From positions 1-64,000 of the forward strand of contig NZ_SACT01000004.1 in the NCBI RefSeq assembly GCF_004016515.1: a stretch of DNA of 64,000 nt, in the 5' to 3' direction. The notes under the pieces were generated by a model. The model saw nothing but the letters and a program-made list of their open reading frames with translations, had not been told where the DNA came from and did not search any database. This DNA is from Rubrivivax albus (lineage in GTDB: Bacteria; Pseudomonadota; Gammaproteobacteria; Burkholderiales; Burkholderiaceae_C). The position numbers were made by a program, and so were the translations under genes. Of the stretch, positions 8,976 to 18,342 are shown piece after piece (within the stretch, counting starts at the first letter, position 1; every line of letters starts with the position of its first letter).

Positions 8976-9841
8976 GGCGTGTCCTCCTCGCGGCGCTGCC
9001 GGAGCACGCGCGCCAGGCCGGCGGCCGTGGTGCCGGCCTCCGGCGGCCTGCCGTCGGCGTCGAAGGCGTCGTTCCAAACCGCCACGGCCGCCGGACCGGC
9101 GCGCAGCATCAGGCGGCGGCTGACCCGGTCCACCACCAGCAGGTCACCCTGCATGCGGCTGTTCACCAGCGTCTCGCTGCCATCGTCGAGCACGTGGAAG
9201 ACCGCGGGCACCTCGCGGTTGGCCGCGAAGCGCAGGTAGGTGAATCGACCGTCGTCGAACACCAGGGACGGCACGATGTCGGTGCCGTGTTCGCCTTCGG
9301 CCAGGCTGTAGGCGCTGTTCACCACGTCCGGTGCCGTCGGCATGTACGCTCGCATGGCACGCACCGGGTCCGGCTGGATGGTGGCCGCGGGCAATGGCGT
9401 CGCATTGGGACGGTCCGCGGGCGGGGCTTCCGACTCGACCCACAGGCTCAGGCGGTAGACCGGAACGGCGCGCTCACCAGCCGGCAACGGCAGCAGCCGG
9501 AAAGTATGCACGCGCCGGTCGGTCACCACCGTGAGGTTGGTGGGCTCCCGCGTCGTCGACAGCGGTTTCACGAAGAGCCGGCGGTCGTCGCGCTGAACGG
9601 TCACGCACCAGGCGGCGGTGCCACGCTCACAACCCGCGCCCTGGCCCGTGGCCACCTGCTGCACACGCTCGTCGGCCGGCAGTTCGATCAGGGTGACGAC
9701 GCCAGCTCGTACGCGCACGTCGATGACGGCGGCGTCGCGGAACGGAAGGAAGACGATCCGGTCATCGGCAGGGACGCCGGCTGTGCCTACCATGGCGTGG
9801 ACCCCGACCAGGGCTGCGAGCAGACACGGGATGCCGCGCAT
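8972..9841 (-). CDS. virB9: Type IV secretion outer-membrane protein VirB9/TrbG
   Basis: Protein of 289 residues with an N-terminal signal peptide (about 1-22). The N-terminal half carries the IVFLPFRDAAV and TLIELPADERV segments of the CagX/VirB9 family, and the C-terminal half ends with VFDDGRFTYLRF and VNSRMQGDLLVVDRV, which form the conserved VirB7-interacting lobe. It forms the outer-membrane core complex with VirB10. A four-base overlap with virB10 suggests translational coupling. Confidence 0.9.
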   Translation of the reverse strand: MRGIPCLLAALVGVHAMVGTAGVPADDRIVFLPFRDAAVIDVRVRAGVVTLIELPADERVQQVATGQGAGCERGTAAWCVTVQRDDRRLFVKPLSTTREPTNLTVVTDRRVHTFRLLPLPAGERAVPVYRLSLWVESEAPPADRPNATPLPAATIQPDPVRAMRAYMPTAPDVVNSAYSLAEGEHGTDIVPSLVFDDGRFTYLRFAANREVPAVFHVLDDGSETLVNSRMQGDLLVVDRVSRRLMLRAGPAAVAVWNDAFDADGRPPEAGTTAAGLARVLRQRREEDTP

Positions 9842-9842
9842 G

Positions 9843-10553
9843 TCATGGCCTCCCCGCGGTGGCGACCGCGTCGCCGCCGATCTCTGGGTCGCTGCGGTAG
9901 GCCACCACGACGAAGCCGAAGGGGTTCTCGAGCCGGTCCTTCTCGCGTGTGAGCACGCGGGGCTGGTAGTCGTAGACCACGCTGGCCACGTGCCGGCTGC
10001 TCTGGTCCGGCAGGCTGCGATCGGGCCGGGAGATGCGCTTGTCGTAGGTGACGATCGCCTCGCCGCGGTTGCCCTGCCGGCCGCCCGGCGCCAGGCGTAC
10101 GCTCACGATCTCGATGCGCCACTCCTCGTGGCTGGCTAGGCGCTTGTGCAGGCCCGCATCGCCATCGAACAGGCGCTGGTAAGGCGCAAAGACGGCCGGC
10201 ACGGCCATGCGCGCCACCTGGTCGTAGTCGCGCTGCAGCCACCACCAGCTGTAGCCCTCGCGTGCGCGCACGAACTGCGCCAGGTGGTGCTTGTCCAGCG
10301 CATCGTGCATCGGCACCGTCTCTTCCGACAAGCGCTGCTGGATGGTGGTCTCGCCGGTCTGGCGGTCCACCACGATAGGAATGCCCACCACCTGCCGCAG
10401 CGGGCCCTGCACGGCCACGGCTGCCAACCCCAACAGGGCCAGCACGACGGCGCCAGCGGCCACGTGCCAGGCCCGCCGCTCGGAGCGCGCGAGCATTTCG
10501 GCGCGGTCGAGTTCCCAGTCGGTGTTGCGTTGGAAGAGGTTGGCGGTATCCAT
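9843..10553 (-). CDS. virB8: Type IV secretion inner-membrane protein VirB8/TrbF
   Basis: Protein of 236 residues. One membrane helix near residues 30-55 is followed by a periplasmic VirB8 domain (PIVVDRQTGE, YSWWWLQRDYDQVA, EWRIEIVSVRL). VirB8 nucleates the channel at the inner membrane. The chosen ATG at 10553 has GGAGG upstream; an upstream in-frame ATG at 10565 adds four residues only. Order and spacing (1 base from virB9) fit one transcript. Confidence 0.88.
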   Translation of the reverse strand: MDTANLFQRNTDWELDRAEMLARSERRAWHVAAGAVVLALLGLAAVAVQGPLRQVVGIPIVVDRQTGETTIQQRLSEETVPMHDALDKHHLAQFVRAREGYSWWWLQRDYDQVARMAVPAVFAPYQRLFDGDAGLHKRLASHEEWRIEIVSVRLAPGGRQGNRGEAIVTYDKRISRPDRSLPDQSSRHVASVVYDYQPRVLTREKDRLENPFGFVVVAYRSDPEIGGDAVATAGRP

Positions 10554-10566
10554 GGCGGCCTCCACC

Positions 10567-11256
10567 TCAGTCCAGATGATCGGAGATGCGGCCGGTGCGG
10601 CGCAGCATCTCCTGCTGGCGTTCGCGATCCCTTGCCCGGGCGATGCGCTCCTCGGCGTCGGCCATCGCCTGCAGCATCTGGATCTGCGAGGCCTCGTGCA
10701 TCAGCAGTGCACGCTCGGCGCCGATGCGGGCCTGGATCTCGAGGATGGCCTTCTGGTCCGTGGTGGTGTCGATGCGCTCCATCAGCCCGTCGATCTGCGC
10801 CAGGCGCCCGGCCGCGGCGGCCATGGCGTCCTGCAGCAGGCCTTTGTGCTGGTAGGGCTGGGCCAGCTCGGCCTGACAGCGCGCGCGTGCGGCGCCGGCG
10901 GGCCGGTCGGCGCAGTTGTAGACCATGGCTACATCGCGCAAGGCCTTGGCCGTGGCCGACAGGCTGCCGTAGCCGGCGGCATCCACGGCGTTGAGTACGG
11001 TGAACGCTTCGGCTGGCACGTAGTTGCGCAGCAGCGGGCTGTTCAGGATCCGCCCCAGGCTTCGCGTGCCGCTGAGGCCGTCGATCTGCTGCTGCAGCTG
11101 GGAGATCTGGCGCACCTGGTTGTCGATATGACTGATGGCGTGCACCACCTGCTGGATCGTCTGCGCCAGATTGGCCGCGTCGATGACCGGGATGCCCTGG
11201 GCCTGGGTGCCCAGGCTGACGAGCAGACAGGGCAGGGCGAGCCAGCGTGACAACAT
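10567..11256 (-). CDS. virB5: Minor pilin/adhesin, VirB5/TrbJ family
   Basis: Protein of 229 residues with a signal peptide cleaved after about residue 20. The rest is almost wholly alpha-helical, with QVRQISQLQQQIDGL and a C-terminal QMLQAMADAEERIARARDRE stretch, as in TrbJ/VirB5 proteins that decorate the pilus tip. It contains one cysteine pair that could form a disulfide. It lies between virB6 and virB8, as in many Trb-like operons. Confidence 0.8.
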   Translation of the reverse strand: MLSRWLALPCLLVSLGTQAQGIPVIDAANLAQTIQQVVHAISHIDNQVRQISQLQQQIDGLSGTRSLGRILNSPLLRNYVPAEAFTVLNAVDAAGYGSLSATAKALRDVAMVYNCADRPAGAARARCQAELAQPYQHKGLLQDAMAAAAGRLAQIDGLMERIDTTTDQKAILEIQARIGAERALLMHEASQIQMLQAMADAEERIARARDRERQQEMLRRTGRISDHLD

Positions 11257-11271
11257 GGTGGATCCTCCTGA

Positions 11272-12300
11272 TCAGCGCCGCCCGCGCAGGGCAGCAAGCC
11301 GGTAGGCCGCCGGGCGTGCGGCCGCCGCGCCGACGGCCGCGACCGCGGCAGGTACGGTCGGGCGAACCACACCGCCGCCGCCCGGACCAGCCAGTGCGCC
11401 GGATGCCGCACGTTGCGTGCTGACCGCGCGCAGCCCGGCCAGCATCAGCACGTTGTGGATCATCTGCATGCCCTGTTGCACGGCCGCACCGCCGGTGAGC
11501 GCCGAGGCCAGCGTGGGCGCCTGGAAGCAGATGATGGCCATCACCAGCATCAGCACGCAGTAGCGCAGGGACTCCGACAGTGCGTTCAGCGCACCACCCA
11601 GGAAGCCGCCCGCGGCCTGGATGGCCAGGAACATCTCGCGGCCGACGTAGGTGCTCAGGCCCAGCGCGAAGAAGGCAAACCAGGTCAGCACCACGGCGTT
11701 CAGCAGCATCGACAGCCAGCTGTCGAAGAAGCGCTGCGTGGGCCGCCAGGCCAGGCAGAGCAGGAAGATCGGGCCGACGCCGATGACGAAGCTCAGGAAC
11801 ACCGTGGCCAGCACCACCACGAAGACGGCGATGCACAGGAAGGCGACGGAGCCGATCGAAAACGCGGTGGCCGCCAGCATCAGGTCCAGCCGCGTGATGC
11901 CGGCCTCGGCCATCAGGTCGGCCACCTGCTGGCCCGCGTTGTCGTTGAACTCGTCGAGCAGGGCGAAGGGGCTGTCGATGGTGTCGTCTGGCACACCGTC
12001 AGGCAGGAAGGTGGCGGCCACGCCGCTGGCCAGGGCATTGGCGCTGTCGGCCACGGTGGCGACATACAGGCCCGACTGCAGGGCCACGGCCAGCACGAGG
12101 CCGATCTTGGTGGTGTTCCACAGGAAGTTGGGCACTGTGTCGCGTACCTCGCCGCGCAGCACTGCCCAGCCGTAGAGCAGGACCCACAGGCTCATCGCAG
12201 CCAATGCCACCGGCGCGAGCGCCTCGGCCAGCGCCGTGACGACGCCCAGCACGTAGTCGTCGAGCACGCTGTGCAGCTGGGTGCCAAGCCAGGTGAACAT
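11272..12300 (-). CDS. virB6: Polytopic channel protein VirB6/TrbL
   Basis: Protein of 342 residues with at least five long hydrophobic segments (roughly 25-50, 65-90, 140-185, 195-225, 235-265) and an Ala/Gly/Pro-rich cytoplasmic tail. This layout is typical of TrbL/VirB6, which forms part of the inner-membrane pore of the conjugation channel. Start ATG at 12300. It lies directly after the small exported protein gene and before virB5 on the same strand. Confidence 0.85.
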   Translation of the reverse strand: MFTWLGTQLHSVLDDYVLGVVTALAEALAPVALAAMSLWVLLYGWAVLRGEVRDTVPNFLWNTTKIGLVLAVALQSGLYVATVADSANALASGVAATFLPDGVPDDTIDSPFALLDEFNDNAGQQVADLMAEAGITRLDLMLAATAFSIGSVAFLCIAVFVVVLATVFLSFVIGVGPIFLLCLAWRPTQRFFDSWLSMLLNAVVLTWFAFFALGLSTYVGREMFLAIQAAGGFLGGALNALSESLRYCVLMLVMAIICFQAPTLASALTGGAAVQQGMQMIHNVLMLAGLRAVSTQRAASGALAGPGGGGVVRPTVPAAVAAVGAAAARPAAYRLAALRGRR

Positions 12301-12302
12301 GG

Positions 12303-12707
12303 CTACTGCACCGCGTCGGTCGGCAGGTTGGCGGGCGGCCGTGCAGCCATGTCGACACAGCGGCTGCCCAGAACCGGGAACTGGCACTGCAGCCACCTGC
12401 CCTGGTGTTGCGCCACCCAGACGCGCCGCAGGCGCTCGGTGCCGTAGGTGGAGGCGCGGCAGGTGCCGGGGCGCGCCCAGGGCTCGGTGCATTCACGCAG
12501 GCCGTCGGCACCCTCGACCATGCGCCAGGCGCCGGCATGGCATCGCGCGTCGGCGCGGCACAGCGGTGGGCTGCGTTTCGGGAGGGGCGGTGTGGATACC
12601 TTCCGCACGCCATCGACGAAGCGAACCGCCTCGTTGCCCTGGACCACCTGGGCCGGGCCCGTGACCGGGAGCGTATAGAGGGCCAGGGCGACGTACAGCA
12701 ACTTCAT
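12303..12707 (-). CDS. Small exported cysteine-rich protein of the T4SS operon
   Basis: Protein of 134 residues, not recognised as a named family. It has a signal peptide (about 1-19) and no lipobox, then a mature part with six cysteines in the segments PLCRADARC, REC, GTC, QCQ and SRC, so it is likely disulfide-bonded in the periplasm. It overlaps the virB4 end by four bases and lies two bases from virB6, so it belongs to the operon. By position it could take the place of a VirB7-like stabilising factor, but nothing in the sequence proves that. Confidence 0.6.
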   Translation of the reverse strand: MKLLYVALALYTLPVTGPAQVVQGNEAVRFVDGVRKVSTPPLPKRSPPLCRADARCHAGAWRMVEGADGLRECTEPWARPGTCRASTYGTERLRRVWVAQHQGRWLQCQFPVLGSRCVDMAARPPANLPTDAVQ

Positions 12708-15160
12708 GGACGGACTCCGGATGGGCGGCGGGCACGGGCGGCGCGCTGCAGGCGGGGCAGCCAGGCGGCCGGGTCGTCCCCGACCTCGGTGCGAATGGCA
12801 TCGAGCAGCGCCACGTTGTCTGTGGTGCCCGACAGCACGGGCAGGTACTCGTCCAGACCGTGCAGGTCGAGTTCGCAGATGGCGCTCGTGGCACCCTGCT
12901 TGACGAGCATGGGGTGGCCGCCGCGGGCGCCGAGCGTGCGGACGATCTCGAACTCGGCGGAGCTGAGCCCGAAGCCTTCGACGTACTCGTCGCGCAGGGC
13001 GGCTGCGTTGGGCAGGAAGACCTGCGTCACGCTCTGCTCGACCATCGTGCGGCCGATGGCGTGGCGCAGCACGTCCGACGGGCTCTGGGTGTCGAATATG
13101 CCCAGGCCGTCGTGCTTGCGGATGGTCTTCTGCCGGACCTTGGCGAACTCGGCAAAGGCTGGGTGGTCCAGCACCTTCCAGAACTCCGAGATCGTGTAGA
13201 TCAGCCGCCGGCCGTCGATCAGCTCGCCCATGCGCTGCAGCAGGAACAGCATCACCGGTGTGCGCACCTCGGGCAGGTCCAGGAAGGCGGTGGTGTCGAA
13301 GCCGATCACGGGGCAGGCGTCGAGGGCGCCGAGCCAGTCGTCGCACTCGTCGAACACCCAGCCCAGCGCACCGCCGGCGCACCAGCGCCCCAGCCGGTCG
13401 TGCAGGCTGTTGCTGCCGGTGACGGGCAGGTTCTGCCGGATCGCCGACATCCGGCGCAGGGCCGTCGGCAGGGCGGCGACGGTCTGTACTGCCGCCGCGA
13501 TGGCGCGTTCGTCGGCGGGCAGCAGCGGCAGCGCCGGCGTATCGAGGCAGGTGCGCACCAGCGTGATCCAGAACTGGATGCGCGCGGGGGTGGCGTCCTG
13601 CTGCAGTGGGTTGCAGCCCGTGGGCACGCCGGCCTCGAGTGCGAAGTAGCGGCCACCGAGTGCGCGCACCAGGATCTCGCTGCCACGGTCCAGGTCGAAC
13701 AGCACCAGCCGTGGCGCCGGTGTCCACTTGCGCGTCATCGCCAGCAGGAAACTCACCAGCGTGGTCTTGCCGCTGCCCGTGGAGCCGACGATGAGCGTGT
13801 TGCCGGGCAGCTTCTGGCCAAGGCTGTCCTCGTCCGGCGGGCTGGCGTGCAGGTTCAAGTAGAAGGGCTGACCGCCGGGCGTGCGCAGCAGTGCCAGGGC
13901 CTGGCCCCAGGGGTTGCCGTCGCGCTTGCCCTGCGCAAAGCCATGCGGTGCCGCCAGGGCCGCAAAGGCGCGGGACGTGAGGCGGGCGCGGCGTGGCCGC
14001 CAAGCCCAGTTGCCCGGCATCTGCGCGAACCACGCAGCATCGGCCACCAGGTCCACCGGGCGCAGCTGCAAGCCGCTGGACTCGCCGACCGCGCCCGCCG
14101 CCTGCGCGGCGCGGCGACCAGCGTCAGGAGCGCTGCTGCCGAAGACCATCAGGCTGTGGTGGTATTCGCCCATGCAGAACTGGCCATCGCCCAGGTCGTT
14201 GAGCGCCTGGTCCATGGCGTCGATCTGGCCCACCACCACGTCATCACTGGCGATCAGCTGGTTGCGCTGCAGGGTCAGCGCATTCATGGCCTCGCGGCGC
14301 GGCAGGATGGAGAAGCTCTGAGTCTCGATGAACTCGCTGTCCTCATAGAGGAGCGCGTCCAGCACGCCGGGCTCGACGGCGTCGGTGTACTCCTGCAGGT
14401 CGACGAAGGCCGCGAAGCGGCGCTCGTCGCCATGCCGGATCTCGAGCTTGTCGGCACCGAAGTTGAGGCGAACAGCGGGCAACTGGCGGAAGAGCGCGCC
14501 CGATCGGGCGGGCATGGGTTGCCACACGCCGTTGACCAGGAATCCCAGAAACTCCGCCACTTCGCTGCAGGGCAGGCCATTGCGCTGCACCAGTCCCAGA
14601 GCCTTCGGTCCCAACGGCTGAAGCTGCCGCTCGAGCATCGCGGCCTGTTCGGCCATGATCCGCCGGGCTTCGTCGACCGATGCGCCGATCTCGTCGCGCG
14701 TACGTTGTCGCTGGCGCAGCGCCGTGCCGCCGCTGGCGGTGGAGTGGCGATACAGCAGCGTGAGGTAGAGCGCGGTGCTCATCTGGCCGGCACGGTGATG
14801 CTTCTCGCCGTGGGCCTGCGACAGGTCGCGGGCGAAGCCAGGGGCCGGTGGGTCGTCGAGCCGATCCTGCACCCGCCGGCGGATGCGGTGCGTCCAGATG
14901 GCAAACACGCCGCCGGCCAGGTTGCGCAGCAGGTTGCACAGGGCTTCGTGCCGGTCCGCCACCAACGCCTCGTCGGCGCATTCGAACGGCAGGCCCTGCA
15001 GCCGCCAGCAGCGAAGCAGATCTCCGCCTCGCGTCATCACCTCGTGTTCTCCCAGCAGAGACGAATACGGCACGAAGCGCTCCAGCGGGTTCTCATGCAG
15101 TGCCCGCTGCCAATGACGTGGGCGCGGTGCCAGCCGTGTGGGGCTCAGGATCGCGTTCAT
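12704..15160 (-). CDS. virB4: Conjugation ATPase, VirB4/TrbE family
   Basis: Protein of 818 residues, the usual size. Walker A is VGSTGSGKTT near residue 455 and Walker B lies in the RRLIYTISEFWKVL region near 655. The N-terminal half carries the CagE/TrbE/VirB domain, including LLRCWRLQGLPF and GVWQPMPAR. VirB4 energises pilin extraction and channel assembly. Start ATG at 15160 overlaps the end of virB3 by four bases; the longer open frame upstream has no better start. Confidence 0.92.
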   Translation of the reverse strand: MNAILSPTRLAPRPRHWQRALHENPLERFVPYSSLLGEHEVMTRGGDLLRCWRLQGLPFECADEALVADRHEALCNLLRNLAGGVFAIWTHRIRRRVQDRLDDPPAPGFARDLSQAHGEKHHRAGQMSTALYLTLLYRHSTASGGTALRQRQRTRDEIGASVDEARRIMAEQAAMLERQLQPLGPKALGLVQRNGLPCSEVAEFLGFLVNGVWQPMPARSGALFRQLPAVRLNFGADKLEIRHGDERRFAAFVDLQEYTDAVEPGVLDALLYEDSEFIETQSFSILPRREAMNALTLQRNQLIASDDVVVGQIDAMDQALNDLGDGQFCMGEYHHSLMVFGSSAPDAGRRAAQAAGAVGESSGLQLRPVDLVADAAWFAQMPGNWAWRPRRARLTSRAFAALAAPHGFAQGKRDGNPWGQALALLRTPGGQPFYLNLHASPPDEDSLGQKLPGNTLIVGSTGSGKTTLVSFLLAMTRKWTPAPRLVLFDLDRGSEILVRALGGRYFALEAGVPTGCNPLQQDATPARIQFWITLVRTCLDTPALPLLPADERAIAAAVQTVAALPTALRRMSAIRQNLPVTGSNSLHDRLGRWCAGGALGWVFDECDDWLGALDACPVIGFDTTAFLDLPEVRTPVMLFLLQRMGELIDGRRLIYTISEFWKVLDHPAFAEFAKVRQKTIRKHDGLGIFDTQSPSDVLRHAIGRTMVEQSVTQVFLPNAAALRDEYVEGFGLSSAEFEIVRTLGARGGHPMLVKQGATSAICELDLHGLDEYLPVLSGTTDNVALLDAIRTEVGDDPAAWLPRLQRAARARRPSGVRP

Positions 15161-15474
15161 GGTGCCCGCCGATATGGGTAGGCGGCATAGCTGCGTGCGC
15201 GCCAGAAGCCGTGGTTCCGGTCGCGCAGGCGAAGGCGCAACGTCAGTACCCACTGATGAAGCCGCTGGTCATCCCGGCGCGTGATGTGGCGCAGGGCCAG
15301 CAGCACGGGCAGGACACCGGCCATGACCCCGGGCAGCACCCACCAGGAGACCAGCGTGCCGACCCACAGCACCACCAAGGCAGTACCGCCGAGCAGCGCT
15401 ACCAGTGCTGTCAATGGCACCCCGGCTTTCATCGCCGGCCGCGTGGCACCTTTGTAGATGACTTCGGCTTGCAT
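15157..15474 (-). CDS. virB3: Type IV secretion protein VirB3/TrbD
   Basis: Protein of 105 residues with an N-terminal YKGATRPAMKAGVPL motif, the standard VirB3 signature, followed by two adjacent membrane helices (about 20-60) and a basic tail with RDRNHGFW. VirB3 is an inner-membrane partner of VirB4. It overlaps virB4 by four bases, which is the usual coupling for this pair. Confidence 0.88.
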   Translation of the reverse strand: MQAEVIYKGATRPAMKAGVPLTALVALLGGTALVVLWVGTLVSWWVLPGVMAGVLPVLLALRHITRRDDQRLHQWVLTLRLRLRDRNHGFWRARSYAAYPYRRAP

Positions 15475-15483
15475 CCGGCCACC

Positions 15484-15762
15484 TCAGGTGGGCGTGACGA
15501 TGTAGCTGGCGAACGCCGCGGCGCCACCGATGAGCGTGCCGCCGATCAGGACGTTGGCCACGTCCACCAGGCGGGCACCCTGGAAGATCATCTTGAAGCC
15601 GGCCCAGATGATCGCGATCGTGACCACGGCGATGGACACCGTGATCAGGATCTCCTGGATGTTCAGCACGGTGGTCTCGATCTGGTCGAAACCCTGTGCC
15701 AGGGCCAGGCGGCTGCCGGCCGATGCCACGAGGAGGATCAGAGGGTTGATGAGTCGCTTCAT
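15484..15762 (-). CDS. virB2: Conjugal pilin, VirB2/TrbC family
   Basis: Protein of 92 residues with a long signal peptide (cleavage expected after about residue 22, ALAQ) and two hydrophobic segments (about 38-60 and 70-88) joined by a short polar loop with KMIFQGARLVD. This is the VirB2/TrbC pilin layout. The mature protein should polymerise into the conjugative pilus. It overlaps virB1 by four bases. Confidence 0.88.
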   Translation of the reverse strand: MKRLINPLILLVASAGSRLALAQGFDQIETTVLNIQEILITVSIAVVTIAIIWAGFKMIFQGARLVDVANVLIGGTLIGGAAAFASYIVTPT

Positions 15763-16250
15763 GGTTGCTGCTCCGAGGGGGTGGACAAGGTCGCGGGACG
15801 CTTCGCGGTGGCCAGCACGCGGACCACGTAGCCGTGCACGAAACCGGTTCGGAAGTTGCCGCTGTAGTAGCAGGACAGCCCTTGCCGCAGACCCCGCTGC
15901 GTTGTGGAACCGTCAGGTGCACGCGACAGGCACTCCAGCAACACCGTCTGCATGGCACCGAGGTTGCGGCAAGGCTCGAACGCGGACGCGACGTCGAGCG
16001 ACAGGCGTTCGAAGTTGTCGCGACTGATCTGCGCCAGTCCGGCGCTGAAGTGGATCCCCGCGTCGGTCAGGTGTCTCGCCGTGGTCACCGCCTCGGCCAG
16101 GCTGGCCGGCTGGCGGTCGAGCCGGCCGCCGACGACGCCGACAGCCCAGGGGTTCGCGCTGCTCTCCGCCCGGACCAGTGCGAGGGCCGTTGCTGGGTGC
16201 ACCAGCGGTGCGCACACCGAGATCAGGTTCAAAAGGGTGATCGTGTCCAT
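15759..16250 (-). CDS. virB1: Lytic transglycosylase VirB1
   Basis: Protein of 163 residues in the SLT/VirB1 family: the catalytic glutamate is in ALVRAESSANPWAVG (about residue 29), with the FSAGLAQISRDNF motif and CYYSGNF downstream. It locally opens peptidoglycan for channel assembly. No classical cleavable signal peptide is obvious in the chosen reading (start ATG 16250). It is the most upstream recognisable vir gene of the operon apart from one hypothetical gene. Confidence 0.88.
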   Translation of the reverse strand: MDTITLLNLISVCAPLVHPATALALVRAESSANPWAVGVVGGRLDRQPASLAEAVTTARHLTDAGIHFSAGLAQISRDNFERLSLDVASAFEPCRNLGAMQTVLLECLSRAPDGSTTQRGLRQGLSCYYSGNFRTGFVHGYVVRVLATAKRPATLSTPSEQQP

Positions 16251-16254
16251 GGCG

Positions 16255-16827
16255 CTACGCCCCACAGCCTTGGCAATCGTCGGGCGGCGGCGGTGGCGCC
16301 GGCGGCTGCGCGGCCAGCCACGCGGCGTAGTCATCATCGAAGCGCGTGTCCCAGCTGCCTAGCGTGGCCTTGGCGGCTGCGGTGAACTCGGTCACCGTGC
16401 CGCCGCGCAGGCTCCACCAGGTGCGGGCCCAAAGCTGGCCGTCGATCTGGACCGACACGGCGCCGTCATAGGCGCAGAGGTAGGTTGGGGCGCTCTCGCC
16501 CTCGATCACCGTGACGTACTGGGGCGGACAGAAGCCCGGCGCAGACGCCCAGTGGTTGCCAGCGCCGTTGGCGCCACCGGCCATCGCGCAACTTGGGAAC
16601 GGGCGTCCACGCGCGAGGTCACGGAAGAGCTGCTTGACCGGTGATACGCACTGCGGGATCGCAGACCAGCTTGGGGCGGCCAGGCAGAGCAGAACCAGGC
16701 ACCCGTCAAGCGCATGGGCCGGAGACACGACCAGCAGCGCAAGGAGAGTGATTGCCGCCGCGACAGTTCGGCGTGGCTTCCTCGATGCAGTGTTTGCATC
16801 GACTCGGCGGTTTCCGGTTGGGATCAT
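16255..16827 (-). CDS. Exported hypothetical protein upstream of virB1
   Basis: Protein of 190 residues without a clear named family. A basic N-terminus leads into a signal peptide ending near AHA (about residue 38). The mature part has a cysteine-rich beginning (DGCLVLLCLAAPSW, then IPQC, FPSC), an aromatic-rich middle (LWARTWWSLRGG) and a proline-rich end (PPAPPPPPDD) with CQGC. I recall similar proteins at the head of such transfer operons, but no function is established. Four bases separate it from virB1, so it is probably the first gene of the transcript. Confidence 0.6.
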   Translation of the reverse strand: MIPTGNRRVDANTASRKPRRTVAAAITLLALLVVSPAHALDGCLVLLCLAAPSWSAIPQCVSPVKQLFRDLARGRPFPSCAMAGGANGAGNHWASAPGFCPPQYVTVIEGESAPTYLCAYDGAVSVQIDGQLWARTWWSLRGGTVTEFTAAAKATLGSWDTRFDDDYAAWLAAQPPAPPPPPDDCQGCGA

Positions 16828-16929
16828 CGAACCTCCCTTCGGTGCCCTGCGCGCCGGCGCCGCTTGGCCTACGCGTTGAACACCCTGGGCCTGAATCTAG
16901 GCGTGCCGCCTGCTGCGAACCGCGCTGAT

Positions 16930-18279
16930 TTACTGCGGTGATTCAGCAGCAGTCGGTTGGCGCAGTTCCGTCGTGGCCCCCTGGCCTTCGTGTGAGGCCG
17001 GAGACGCGCCAGTGCCAGCCTGATGCACCACGAAGTCCGCGACGGCCTGCCAGCCCGCCCGAAGCTGATCGTCGCTGCGACCGATGTAGTGGTTCAGCGT
17101 GACGTCGCCCGCGACGGAGTGATTGAGCATCCGCTTGAGCACACTGGCCGGAACCAGTGGTTCGGCAATGGAGGCAAAGGTAGACCGCAAGCCATGCGGC
17201 AGCACATGCACCTTCGCCTGGGTATTGATCGATTGCAGGGTCTTGCGCAGGTCGCAGACTGGAAACAGCGGGTCGTCTGCCTTCAGGCCCACCATGCGGC
17301 GCTTGACGATGGCGAACGCTTGGCGTGACAGCAGCAGGCGGTGGTCGGTCCGGTTCTTCGTGTCCAGCAGCGTGATCGATGCGCTGCCCATGTCGACATC
17401 GGCGACGCGGATGGGTGGATAGCCGTGCTTCTTGCTGCCATGGATCTCCACGCCACGACAGCCGGTGAGCAACTGGAACATCAGCGCATCGGCTGCGACC
17501 TTCGAATGTGCGTTCGAGGCGGCACGCCACCAGGCCGCCAAGCGGTCCGGAGGGATCGGTGCCGGCCTACCTCGGGCAGGCGGCAGGACGATGCGGTCTC
17601 TGCCCGGCGTGTCCACGCCCAGCGGGTTGCCCGGCACCTGCGCGCCGTGCCACCTGAGGACGGCGCGCAGGACCTGCATCGCGTAGGCCGCCTGGCGTGG
17701 CGACGTGGCCGATGCCTGGTCGTAGAGGCTTCGGATCTCCTGGGCCGTGATCGAAGCGAGTGGCTTGTCCGCCAGGCCGTGGAGCAGCCCAGGCGCGATC
17801 TTCCGGTTCTTGGCGGAGACGGATGGCCCGGCGACCATGGCCAGGTACTCGGCACGGGTGCGCGCCTTGAGGGCAAGACCGTCCTTGGCGCGGCGCTTGC
17901 GGGAAACGTATTCACGTAGTGCCTCGGCAAGCGTGGTGCACGCCAATTCTGGTGTCGGGCTGGACACGCTTCCTGCCTTGGCAACGGCCGCGGCAGCTTC
18001 CTGTTCTGCCCGCCAGTCGATGCCTTCGTAGGCCAGGGCGCGGATGCGCGCCGCCTCGGCACGTGCCTCGGCCAGGCGCATCTGGTGCGGCGCGTCACCG
18101 TACGTCCTCGGGAGCCTCACCTGCCGCTCGACGCCACTGCCCTTGACGGAATAGCGCACGAGCAGGGTCCGCTGGCCGTCGGGCGCGATGCGCATCTGCA
18201 GACCACGCTCAATGGTGACCTTGTACGGCTTGTCCCTGGGTTTGCAGGCGTCCAGCGCCTTGACCGTCAGCACAGGCAT
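16930..18279 (-). CDS. int: Tyrosine recombinase (site-specific integrase)
   Basis: Protein of 449 residues of the P4-like integrase class. The N-terminal DUF4102-like arm-binding domain (VTIERGLQMRIAP, LLVRYSV) is followed by a core-binding domain (about 120-210) and the catalytic domain: Arg in LLTGCRGVEI, HGLRST with His and Arg, LNHSV, and Tyr in LNHYIGR as nucleophile. It catalyses integration and excision of the element. ATG 18279 with GGAGG upstream was preferred over a longer frame. Its start lies about 150 bases from the tRNA-Lys fragment, the expected arrangement at an element border. Confidence 0.93.
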   Translation of the reverse strand: MPVLTVKALDACKPRDKPYKVTIERGLQMRIAPDGQRTLLVRYSVKGSGVERQVRLPRTYGDAPHQMRLAEARAEAARIRALAYEGIDWRAEQEAAAAVAKAGSVSSPTPELACTTLAEALREYVSRKRRAKDGLALKARTRAEYLAMVAGPSVSAKNRKIAPGLLHGLADKPLASITAQEIRSLYDQASATSPRQAAYAMQVLRAVLRWHGAQVPGNPLGVDTPGRDRIVLPPARGRPAPIPPDRLAAWWRAASNAHSKVAADALMFQLLTGCRGVEIHGSKKHGYPPIRVADVDMGSASITLLDTKNRTDHRLLLSRQAFAIVKRRMVGLKADDPLFPVCDLRKTLQSINTQAKVHVLPHGLRSTFASIAEPLVPASVLKRMLNHSVAGDVTLNHYIGRSDDQLRAGWQAVADFVVHQAGTGASPASHEGQGATTELRQPTAAESPQ

Positions 18280-18342
18280 GCGACCTCCGTGTCCGATCCG
18301 TGTCCGAATCGGCGTGAGATCGCAGGGTGCGGCGGTGGACAA

